From: Geminicoccaceae bacterium
Lineage (GTDB): Bacteria > Pseudomonadota > Alphaproteobacteria > Geminicoccales > Geminicoccaceae
Direction of reading: 5' to 3'
Length of the DNA: 10,818 nucleotides
Assembly: GCA_020446285.1 (NCBI GenBank)
Contig: JAGREZ010000267.1
Coordinates: 1-10,818 of the forward strand
The notes under the pieces were generated by a model. It had not been told where the DNA came from and did not search any database. It saw nothing but the letters and a program-made list of their open reading frames with translations. Each line of letters starts with the position of its first letter. Positions within the stretch are counted from its first letter, which is position 1. Below are positions 1-5,507 of the stretch, one piece after another. The translations under genes were made by a program, and so were the position numbers.

Positions 1-1
1 C

Positions 2-526
2 TCCGGCAATATCTCCGCCACGAAGGATCTCTGGGTCGACGGCGTCGATCACATGGAAGCAGCGGCCACGGCCATGGCCAATGTCGCCAACATCGACGTC
101 GAGGGCGGTCTGGCTCTCGAGGGCGCGCAGATCAACAGCGGCAGCGTGTCGTCCGATCTGATCATCACCTCGCGTCATGGCAATACCCTCGACGCCACCT
201 CGACGGCGATCGGCAATGCGGTGAACGCGACGACCACGGGCGATGCCGTCTTCGACATGCGCCAGACCAACAGCGGCGAAAGCATCAGTGCATCACTTGA
301 CGCCAATGTCATGGGTCGCGGCGTCGGCGAGGTCACAACGGCCGCCACCGCCATCGCCAACAGCTTCAGCCTCGAGATGGGCGGCACCGCGATCGGCTCG
401 ATCATCCAGGAGAACTGCGCCGATGTCACCGCCACCAACACCGACGTCATCAACGTCTTCCGCGATCCGGCGACCGCCACCGCCATCGGCAACGCCATCA
501 ACATCAGCCGCACGGTCACCCAGTAA
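2..526 (+). CDS. C-terminal part of a repeat-built protein, probable surface adhesin (5' end outside window)
   Basis: The reading frame is open from base 2 to the stop at 524-526, so about 174 residues of a longer protein are visible and its start lies outside the window. An internal ATG at 53 is not the likely start, because repeat-like sequence continues upstream of it. The protein is built from a repeat of 44-48 residues. A T-A-[IM]-[GA]-N box recurs at 68-82, 203-217, 347-361 and 479-493. In the three complete copies a Q-x-N follows at exactly the same distance (Q 20 and N 22 residues after the T), then S/C-G/A. The composition is rich in A, T, N, S, G and D, with one Cys and few aromatics. 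Regular Q/N positions in short beta-strand repeats are typical of curlin-like or beta-solenoid extracellular proteins. Alphaproteobacterial holdfast-anchoring (HfaD-like) proteins have a similar look, but that assignment is a guess. Export cannot be judged without the N terminus. A strong terminator follows. Confidence 0.7.
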   Translation, partial: SGNISATKDLWVDGVDHMEAAATAMANVANIDVEGGLALEGAQINSGSVSSDLIITSRHGNTLDATSTAIGNAVNATTTGDAVFDMRQTNSGESISASLDANVMGRGVGEVTTAATAIANSFSLEMGGTAIGSIIQENCADVTATNTDVINVFRDPATATAIGNAINISRTVTQ

Positions 527-559
527 GACCGTACGACAGGTCAGATCAGCATGACTTGG

Positions 560-583
560 GGGCGGCTTCGGCCGCCCTTCTTT
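560..583 (+). terminator. Rho-independent terminator of the repeat protein gene
   Basis: A perfect 7-bp stem, GGGCGGC (560-566) with GCCGCCC (571-577), closes a TTCG loop. The C-TTCG-G closure is the extra-stable tetraloop arrangement. TTCTTTTG follows directly. It lies 33 bases after the stop at 526 and is oriented to end that transcript. The rest of the gap to 707 shows nothing I can name. Confidence 0.8.
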
Positions 584-707
584 TGTTGCGAATGCCGTCC
601 GGTATGGAACGGGTCACTGGGCCTGAAGCTGTGCATTCCGAGACTGCTGCCTGAAATGCAAAATTCGCATCAGAAACGTTCGAGGTGATCGAAGATCCGC
701 TCAACTG

Positions 708-1574
708 TCAAATCCCCCTGAGCAGTTGCAGCATGGCCGTCCAGTCCTCCCGACCCTTTCCGCATGCCTGTCCCAGTTCATAGACAGGGCGGGCGGCGGC
801 GCCGGCGTAGGTGGGGGCATTGATGCGGGCGGCGAGTTCGAGGGCGATTTTCAGGTCTTTCAGGGCAAGATCGAGCATGAAGCCGGGTGCCGTGTCGCCT
901 TGCAGCACCTTGGCCGGATAGGTGGTGTTGAGGTGGCCCTGTCCCGCCGTGGTGCCACGACAGACATCGATGGCGACATCGAGATCGAGGCCGGAGCGTT
1001 CGGCGAGCACGAGACTTTCGGCGACGACGACATTGGAGACGATCGACATGTAATTGTTGACGATTTTCGCCCGGCTGCCCATGCCGGGCTTGCCGCAATG
1101 GATGATCGTATCGCCCATGAGCGAAAGATACTGGCGGGCATCCTCGAGATCGCCGACCTCGGCACCCGCCATGATGAGCAGCTTGCCCTCCTCGGCATGC
1201 CGCGAGGTGCGGCCCACCGGTGCGTCGACGAAGCGAAAACCACGGCTCTGCGCCTCGGCGGCAATCTCGTCGGTCTCCAGCGGCTGTACCGTGCTCATGT
1301 CGATGACGAGGCTGCCTTTCGGCAGCTTTTCGCAAGCGCCACCGTCGCCGAAGAGCGCCTGCTTTACATGATCACCCTTGGGCAGCATGGTGATGATACA
1401 ATCCGCTCCGTCGGCGGCTGCGGCGGCGCTCGACGCGGGCCGGTTGCCGGCGGCACGGATCGCTTCGGCGGAGAGGTCGAAGCCCGTCACCTCATGCCCG
1501 CCCATGACCAGATTGCGCGACATCGGCGCGCCCATTACCCCGAGCCCGATAAATCCGATTTTCTTGACGGGCAT
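708..1574 (-). CDS. YihU-type beta-hydroxyacid dehydrogenase, sulfolactaldehyde reductase-like
   Basis: A 288-residue NAD(P)-dependent enzyme of the 3-hydroxyisobutyrate dehydrogenase family. The N-terminal Rossmann motif is GLGVMG (10-15). The catalytic lysine is K170 in KIVNNYMS, and a second conserved lysine, K239, lies in LALKDL. The substrate loop is PVGRTS (119-124), where most family members (3-hydroxyisobutyrate or tartronate semialdehyde enzymes) have PVSGG. From memory, E. coli YihU has the same GRTS loop and uses Arg123, Asn174 and Ser178 to hold the sulfonate of 3-sulfolactaldehyde, with Lys171 catalytic. The matching residues here are R122, N173, S177 and K170. Similarity to remembered YihU runs along the whole length. 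The ATG at 1574 has a good ribosome-binding site (GGGGAGGA about 7 bases upstream). No sulfoquinovose genes are in view, so the substrate may be another short acid semialdehyde; YihU itself also acts on 4-hydroxybutyrate/succinic semialdehyde. Family is certain, substrate inferred. Confidence 0.88.
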   Translation of the reverse strand: MPVKKIGFIGLGVMGAPMSRNLVMGGHEVTGFDLSAEAIRAAGNRPASSAAAAADGADCIITMLPKGDHVKQALFGDGGACEKLPKGSLVIDMSTVQPLETDEIAAEAQSRGFRFVDAPVGRTSRHAEEGKLLIMAGAEVGDLEDARQYLSLMGDTIIHCGKPGMGSRAKIVNNYMSIVSNVVVAESLVLAERSGLDLDVAIDVCRGTTAGQGHLNTTYPAKVLQGDTAPGFMLDLALKDLKIALELAARINAPTYAGAAARPVYELGQACGKGREDWTAMLQLLRGI

Positions 1575-1653
1575 GGTTTCGTCCTCCCCGGAACACCGAC
1601 ATTCGCACCAGTGTTAGCCGCGGCAAGGTCATGCGTCCATCGACGCGTTCATG

Positions 1654-1682
1654 TTGACGGCCAGGGCAGGCACGGTCCATCT
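1654..1682 (+). promoter_or_regulatory. Possible weak promoter for the HisA-HisI-HisE gene
   Basis: TTGACG (1654-1659) is followed after 17 bases by CCATCT (1677-1682), a poor -10 match. It sits in the 149-base gap between divergent genes, about 40 bases before the ATG at 1724. Only the -35 is convincing. Confidence 0.25.
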
Positions 1683-1723
1683 GTGCCGAAACCTTCAAGT
1701 GGATCCGAAAAAAAAGCGAGCCC

Positions 1724-2965
1724 ATGATCATCCCATCCATCGACCTTCAGGACGGACAGGCCGTCCAGCTCATCGGCGGCGAGGAACGCGAGATCGAGGC
1801 CGGCGACCCGATGCCCATCGCCGAGCGCTTTGCCGTTGTCGGCGACATCGCGGTGATCGATCTCGATGCGGCCATGCGCAAGGGCTCCAATGCCGCGTTG
1901 ATCGAACGGCTCGTTGCCCGCTTCGACTGCAATGTCGGGGGCGGCATCCGCGACGTCGAGACCGCCCTCCAATGGCTCGACAAGGGTGCGAAGCGTATCA
2001 TTCTCGGCACCATGGCCAAACCGGAGATCCTTGCGCGACTGCCGAAGGAACGGCTCATTGCGGCTCTCGACGCACGCCATGGCGAGGTGGTGGTCGAAGG
2101 CTGGAAGGAGGGTACGGGGCAGGGGATCATGGAGCGTATCGCCGTCCTCAGGGAGCATGTCTCCGCCTTTCTCGTCACCTTCGTCGAACTTGAGGGCCGC
2201 ATGGCCGGGACCAATCTCGATCTTGCGAAAGAGATCGTCGAAGCGGCAAGACCCGCCTCGGTCATCATTGCCGGTGGCGTGACGAGGGTGGAGGAAGTCG
2301 CCGCGCTCGATGCGATCGGTGCCGATTGCCAGGTGGGCATGGCACTCTATTCCGGACGCATGGACCTGGGCGAGGCGGTGGCAGCCCCGCTGAAGACCGA
2401 CCGCACCGATGGACTCATTCCCACGGTCGTGAGCGACGAGCGCGGCGTCACACTCGGTCTTGTCTATTCCAGCAGGGAGAGCATCAGGGCCGCTGTCGCC
2501 GAGCGTCGCGGTATCTACCAGTCACGCAGGCGCGGGCTCTGGCGCAAGGGCGAACAGTCGGGCGATGTGCAGGAGCTGCTCTCCATCCGTCCCGACTGTG
2601 ATCGTGACAGCCTGCGCTTCGTCGTGCGTCAGTCGGGTACGGGTTTCTGCCATCTGTCGACGCGCACATGCTTTGGCGAGGATGGCGGGCTCGGGCGTCT
2701 GGCGAGACGGCTCGGTGAACGGGCGCGGACTGCGCCCGAAGGCTCCTACACGAGAAAGCTGATCGACGATCCGACACTTCTCGCCGGCAAGATCCGCGAG
2801 GAAGCTGAAGAACTGATCGAGGCCCGTACGCGAGAGGAAATCGTCTGGGAAGCGGCGGATCTCATCTTCTTCACGCTCACCCGCCTCGCCGCCGAAGGCA
2901 TCCCGCTCGAGGAGGTCGAACGCCATCTCGATCACCGGGAGAGAAAGGTGACGCGGCGCAACTGA
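1724..2965 (+). CDS. HisA-HisI-HisE fusion protein (three consecutive histidine biosynthesis steps)
   Basis: A 413-residue protein with three domains. Residues 1-225 are a HisA-type (ProFAR isomerase) TIM barrel: D7 in IPSIDL, GGGIR (72-76), D116 in LDAR, GG (184-185) and GMALY (205-209). Residues 226-318 are a HisI phosphoribosyl-AMP cyclohydrolase: SRRRGLWRKGE (267-277), the metal site D-C-D-x-D (291-295), C309-H310 and C316. Residues 325-413 are a HisE phosphoribosyl-ATP pyrophosphatase: E-x-x-E at 360-363 and E-x-x-D at 376-379. HisE, HisI and HisA act one after another (PR-ATP to PR-AMP to ProFAR to PRFAR), so domain order is the reverse of reaction order. All expected HisI metal ligands and HisE acidic residues are present. 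The HisA loop after strand 6 has diverged (TFVELEGR, 152-159, where TDISRDGT is usual), so isomerase activity is less sure. The ATG fits the usual HisA N terminus; the ribosome site is weak, behind an A8 tract (1708-1715). It stands alone, with no other his genes in view. Confidence 0.9.
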   Translation: MIIPSIDLQDGQAVQLIGGEEREIEAGDPMPIAERFAVVGDIAVIDLDAAMRKGSNAALIERLVARFDCNVGGGIRDVETALQWLDKGAKRIILGTMAKPEILARLPKERLIAALDARHGEVVVEGWKEGTGQGIMERIAVLREHVSAFLVTFVELEGRMAGTNLDLAKEIVEAARPASVIIAGGVTRVEEVAALDAIGADCQVGMALYSGRMDLGEAVAAPLKTDRTDGLIPTVVSDERGVTLGLVYSSRESIRAAVAERRGIYQSRRRGLWRKGEQSGDVQELLSIRPDCDRDSLRFVVRQSGTGFCHLSTRTCFGEDGGLGRLARRLGERARTAPEGSYTRKLIDDPTLLAGKIREEAEELIEARTREEIVWEAADLIFFTLTRLAAEGIPLEEVERHLDHRERKVTRRN

Positions 2966-3012
2966 CGGGAGTTGCACCGCGTCGGCCCGACAGGCAGGTG
3001 CCCGTCCGGTCG

Positions 3013-3576
3013 TCAGTCCTCGATGCGGGTGTACTTCGAGCCCTCGATGCTGACATTGGCCATCAGGCCGCTTTGACCGAACACGAAACCGACCACCGGC
3101 TTGGTGATGTTGTCCGTATCGAGATCACCGCCGGCACCCGCTTCAACCAGCGTGACGGAACCGTCGACTCCGGCCTTCCAGCCCTGACTGTTCTGGAAGT
3201 TGGCGAGCGATTCGTCATCCATGAACATCAGCGCCTGCGAGTAGTTCTGAACGCCGATGGCGAGACCGATGCCCGCACTGGACACATTGTAATACGCGGA
3301 GGGGGTGCCATCGACATAGAGAACGCCATCGCCGCTCTCGCCGGTGATTCCGAGACCGCCCTTGAGGATGCTGGGCATGACGAGAATGCCCTTGGCCTTG
3401 CCGGCCAGTTCGTCGGCGACGGGGCTTTCCGTGCGTAACTGCGCCAGGGCCGCGGAAGCCTCGGAGTTCAGGCGTGCGCGCGTCGAAGCTTTCTCCTCGG
3501 GCGTGGTCGAGCCGGCGCAGGCAGCAAGGGCGAGCGTCGCGGCGAGCGCGAAGGTGCGTCTGGTGATTTTTGACAT
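3013..3576 (-). CDS. SYLF/YSC84-domain lipoprotein with Tat-like signal
   Basis: A 187-residue protein. The N terminus carries a twin-arginine signal (TRRTF, residues 5-9), a short hydrophobic stretch and a lipobox LAAC with the lipidated cysteine at C20, so it is probably a Tat-exported lipoprotein. Residue 21 is Ala, not Asp, which argues against inner-membrane retention if Lol rules apply. The rest matches the YSC84/SYLF (DUF500) family: AKGILVMP (61-68), KGGLGITGESGDGVLYV (72-88), a GLAIGVQ segment (104-110) and the conserved late glycine-rich region. SYLF domains bind lipids in eukaryotes; the bacterial role is poorly defined and is probably at the envelope. The ATG at 3576 has AAGAGG 6 bases upstream. 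It converges with the HisA-HisI-HisE gene, with only 47 bases between the two stops and no clear terminator. Confidence 0.85.
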   Translation of the reverse strand: MSKITRRTFALAATLALAACAGSTTPEEKASTRARLNSEASAALAQLRTESPVADELAGKAKGILVMPSILKGGLGITGESGDGVLYVDGTPSAYYNVSSAGIGLAIGVQNYSQALMFMDDESLANFQNSQGWKAGVDGSVTLVEAGAGGDLDTDNITKPVVGFVFGQSGLMANVSIEGSKYTRIED

Positions 3577-3694
3577 GATACCTCTTGTGATCTGTCTTCA
3601 GGGATTGAGGGGGACAGTCGTTCGCCCGAAGCCGCACGCAAAGCCCCCTTGAGGGGAGAGCGATCAGGCCGTTTTTTCAACGAACGCTGGCTGG

Positions 3695-3723
3695 ACTATA
3701 GCAGCAGGTTTGCGGAATGCCGA
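3695..3723 (-). promoter_or_regulatory. Candidate promoter for the SYLF lipoprotein gene
   Basis: On the minus strand, TCGGCA (3718-3723) and TATAGT (3695-3700) are separated by 17 bases, giving 4/6 and 5/6 matches to the sigma70 consensus. Transcription would start near 3688 and leave a leader of about 110 bases before the ATG at 3576. The leader contains a small CCCC-TTGA-GGGG hairpin. The whole 3577-3786 gap shows no gene. Confidence 0.4.
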
Positions 3724-3786
3724 TAGTCGCAATGCGAGACAAACACGGAGGTTGGCGATCGTCAAACCAGCAACCGTGGCGACCAG

Positions 3787-4245
3787 TCAGTGCCGGGAGT
3801 TCAGGAGAACCTGATCGATGAAAGCGAGTTCACCGAGAAACGATTGCAACGCGGATAGCGAGCCGAGACTCTCGATCATTGCCCGGTTGATCGCCCGTTG
3901 CTGAATGACCATGGTCACCGCCGTGCGCGCTACTGTCAGGTCGGCAAGGAAACGCCGCGCAAACGGGCCGCTCGTATCGTCCCGAAAGAGGCGGGGCACT
4001 GCGCCCGAGAGTTCCTGCATGGCTGCATCGAGGATATGCAGACGCTCGCGAGCAGCCCCATCCTCTCGTCCGAAAGGGCCGGCATCACCATGTGTTCCGG
4101 CAAATTCCAGCATCTCGCCGACGATGCACTCGATGCGATCGATCGCATCCCGAATGTCATGGATACATTCATCTTCCGCAACATACATCATCGCCATGAC
4201 CAATACCGGAAATTGCCAATCTTCGAACGTTCGAGCGTCTAACAC
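3787..4245 (-). CDS. Hypothetical protein, probably all-helical
   Basis: I do not recognise this protein. The frame gives 152 residues from a GTG at 4245. No good ribosome-binding site precedes the GTG, or the ATG codons of the internal M-A-M-M cluster (residues 17-20), so the start is uncertain by about 20 residues. The sequence reads as several amphipathic helices: acidic heptad-like stretches around 20-50 (AEDECIHDIRDAIDRIECIV) and helices through 66-80, 96-118 and 125-150. It has no signal peptide, membrane segment or recognisable catalytic motif. Competing frames over the same bases give Ser/Arg-rich translations typical of antisense shadows, which favours this frame. It sits next to the AT-rich island, whose leftward promoter-like site (4274-4301) would start transcription about 20 bases before the GTG. 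Real gene likely, function unknown. Confidence 0.6.
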   Translation of the reverse strand: MLDARTFEDWQFPVLVMAMMYVAEDECIHDIRDAIDRIECIVGEMLEFAGTHGDAGPFGREDGAARERLHILDAAMQELSGAVPRLFRDDTSGPFARRFLADLTVARTAVTMVIQQRAINRAMIESLGSLSALQSFLGELAFIDQVLLNSRH

Positions 4246-4273
4246 CGGAGACTTGCGAACGTAAACGGAAATA

Positions 4274-4301
4274 ATTCTACCTTTTAGTCAAGTTATTGCA
4301 A
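4274..4301 (-). promoter_or_regulatory. Leftward promoter-like site before the hypothetical gene
   Basis: On the minus strand, TTGCAA (4296-4301) is followed after 16 bases by TAGAAT (4274-4279), matching 4/6 and 5/6 of the consensus. It lies in AT-rich sequence 29 bases upstream of the GTG at 4245. The predicted start near 4267 gives a short leader. Confidence 0.4.
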
Positions 4302-4355
4302 AAATTCGATCGAAATTCCTCCGGATGTCCGGAAACTGACCGATAGTTTTATTCG

Positions 4356-4384
4356 TTGACAAATTTCAATTTTAAGGATATTTT
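4356..4384 (+). promoter_or_regulatory. Strong rightward sigma70-like promoter with no protein gene downstream
   Basis: A perfect -35 TTGACA (4356-4361), a 17-base spacer, then TATTTT (4379-4384). It is the best promoter match I found in the window. Transcription would start near 4391 and run into the structured region described next. A partial CtrA-like pattern (TTAA, 7 bases, TTAT; 4372-4386) overlaps the -10, with one mismatch to the consensus. Confidence 0.55.
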
Positions 4385-4390
4385 ATCATA

Positions 4391-4598
4391 ACAATTTTCG
4401 ACTATATAGTGACATAAAACACAGAAACGGACCGACAAGCGCGTGAGAATGGTTCATGTGATCCCGCAATGCCGGGGCTCCCTCGCCGGCGATACGCGGT
4501 TCAACGAATGCTGCCCGAACGGTTTCGTTCGGGACCCTCCGGGCAGTGGACGCCGGGCCATCCTCCCCCTTTGCGGCCCGGCGTCATCTCCCCTTTTC
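4391..4598 (+). ncRNA. Candidate structured small RNA
   Basis: The boundaries are inferred from the promoter at 4356-4384 and a terminator-like stem ending at 4585. The predicted transcript of about 205 bases has no convincing reading frame. It contains GCCGG/CCGGC (4471-4475 with 4486-4490), a perfect 8-bp hairpin CCCGAACG-GTTT-CGTTCGGG (4514-4533), and an alternative 7-bp pairing CTGCCCG/CGGGCAG (4511-4517 with 4540-4546) that excludes the 8-bp hairpin. It ends in an 11-bp perfect stem. It lacks the SRP RNA GGAAG-type loop and the RNase P and tmRNA signatures, and I see no match to 6S RNA. It may act in trans, or be antisense to the 3' untranslated end of the liu operon transcript. Confidence 0.35.
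4549..4598 (+). terminator. 11-bp inverted repeat, terminator-like
   Basis: GACGCCGGGCC (4549-4559) pairs perfectly with GGCCCGGCGTC (4575-4585) around a 15-base loop. On the plus strand a pyrimidine run, ATCTCCCCTTTT, follows. The T-run starts 8 bases after the stem, which weakens the call. Read on the minus strand there is no T tract, but the stem lies 45 bases past the last liu-operon gene and could protect that 3' end. Confidence 0.45.
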
Positions 4599-4629
4599 GA
4601 AGTGGCCGGCCAGCAGGATGATCCCGTCA

Positions 4630-5451
4630 TCAGCCGATCCGCATCGGTGTGCCGGGGGTCGGTGGTGCCGCCGCGTAACCGCCATGCACCGACTGGTCGA
4701 AGTGAATCACCGCTCCCGTCATCATGCCGGCATCGTCTGATACGAGGAAATTGACTGCGCGGGCGACCTCGGCCGGATCGAGCAGGCGGCCGAACGGCTG
4801 GTCGGCAGCCGCTTTCTTCAGCCAGTTCTCATCGGCTCCATGATATTCCCGCTGGATGCGATCCTCGCCATCGCTGGCCATCCAGCCGATATCGAGCTGA
4901 TTGACGCGTATGCGATTGCGCATGACGGAGAAGGCAGTGTTGCGGGTCAGCGTGGCGAGTGCGCCTTTCGACGCACAATAGGGGGAGATGAAGGGTTGTC
5001 CCGTATACGCCGAGGCCGATCCGATATTGACGATGGCCCCCTCGATCCCGTCGCGCAGCATGAGCTTGATGCTCTCCTGCATGAGGAAGAAGGGAGCGCG
5101 GATATTGGTGGCGAACATCCGGTCGAACAGTTCGGGAGACGTGTCGAGGATCGTTCCCCGATCCGTCAGTCCCGCCGCATTGACGAGAATGTCGACGCGG
5201 CCGAACTGCCGGTCGCAGCCAGTGACTACCGAGCGGCATTCTTCGACGGATGCGAGATCGGCGCGCGTGAAATGCACCTTGCATCCCGTATCGGCGGCAA
5301 TCGCATGGGCGACCTTCTCGCCTTCTTCGGTTTTTCGCCCGCAGGTAACGATACCGCCGGCACCAGCCTCGGCCAGCCGCCTTGCGACGGCAGCGCCGAG
5401 CCCCTGAGTTCCTCCCGTGACGATCGCGATTCTGCCACCGATCCGGTTCAT
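4630..5451 (-). CDS. Classical SDR-family dehydrogenase/reductase
   Basis: A 273-residue short-chain dehydrogenase. Cofactor motif TGGTQGLG (12-19); CGRK with R39 after strand 2, which suggests NADP(H); NAAG (91-94); catalytic tetrad N116, S145, Y158 and K162 (YCASK). After the active site the usual PG motif is replaced by an IGWMASDGED segment (188-197), which marks an SDR subgroup I cannot tie to a substrate. I chose the ATG at 5451 over the GTG at 5457 because AGGAG lies 8 bases before the ATG and only 2 before the GTG. It follows the liu genes on the same strand after 54 bases and is probably the last gene of that transcript. It could act on a hydroxyacyl-CoA or an isoprenoid alcohol feeding the same pathway (the acyclic terpene route also ends in liu enzymes); that is inference from position only. 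Confidence 0.87.
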   Translation of the reverse strand: MNRIGGRIAIVTGGTQGLGAAVARRLAEAGAGGIVTCGRKTEEGEKVAHAIAADTGCKVHFTRADLASVEECRSVVTGCDRQFGRVDILVNAAGLTDRGTILDTSPELFDRMFATNIRAPFFLMQESIKLMLRDGIEGAIVNIGSASAYTGQPFISPYCASKGALATLTRNTAFSVMRNRIRVNQLDIGWMASDGEDRIQREYHGADENWLKKAAADQPFGRLLDPAEVARAVNFLVSDDAGMMTGAVIHFDQSVHGGYAAAPPTPGTPMRIG

Positions 5452-5489
5452 CTGCACGTCTCCTGAATGGTTCCGTTTTCTGTCATCAA

Positions 5490-5507
5490 GAGAGGCAGAT
5501 GCCTCTC
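5490..5507 (-). other. Hairpin between liuC and the SDR gene
   Basis: A perfect 7-bp stem, GAGAGGC and GCCTCTC, with a 4-base loop overlaps the liuC stop codon (5506-5508). On the minus strand CTTGATGACAG follows instead of a T tract, so it is not a standard terminator. It may stabilise or separate the upstream liu message from the SDR message. Confidence 0.45.

Larger units (their letters stand above)
4261..4440. other. AT-rich island between the hypothetical gene and the liu operon
   Basis: By direct count this 180-base stretch has 60 G+C (33%), in a window whose genes are clearly GC-rich. It codes for nothing I can support. It holds promoter-like sites facing both ways and several short perfect palindromes: TTCGATCGAA (4305-4314), ACTATATAGT (4401-4410), and two TCCGGA copies two bases apart (4320-4333). 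It may be a regulatory region bound by AT-preferring regulators, or the edge of acquired DNA. Confidence 0.6.

Noticed and set aside
726..1727. Long open frame of 333 codons on the plus strand
   Set aside because: It is antisense to the YihU-type dehydrogenase, whose motifs are intact over the same bases; the translation is His/Arg/Gly-rich without recognisable motifs.
2974..3001. Possible hairpin between the convergent HisA-HisI-HisE and SYLF genes (GCACC/GGTGC with an inner GTCG/CGAC)
   Set aside because: The stem is interrupted and no T tract follows on either strand.
4372..4386. CtrA-like site TTAA-N7-TTAT
   Set aside because: One mismatch to the consensus in very AT-rich sequence is expected by chance; mentioned only as a note on the promoter.
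4391..4598. Known RNA classes (SRP RNA, 6S RNA, tmRNA, RNase P) for the structured region
   Set aside because: None of their signature segments could be found; kept only as an unnamed candidate RNA.
4443..4754. Plus-strand open frame of 103 codons downstream of the strong promoter
   Set aside because: It runs through the 11-bp stem and into the SDR gene, lacks a ribosome-binding site, and has an Arg/Pro/Ser-rich translation.
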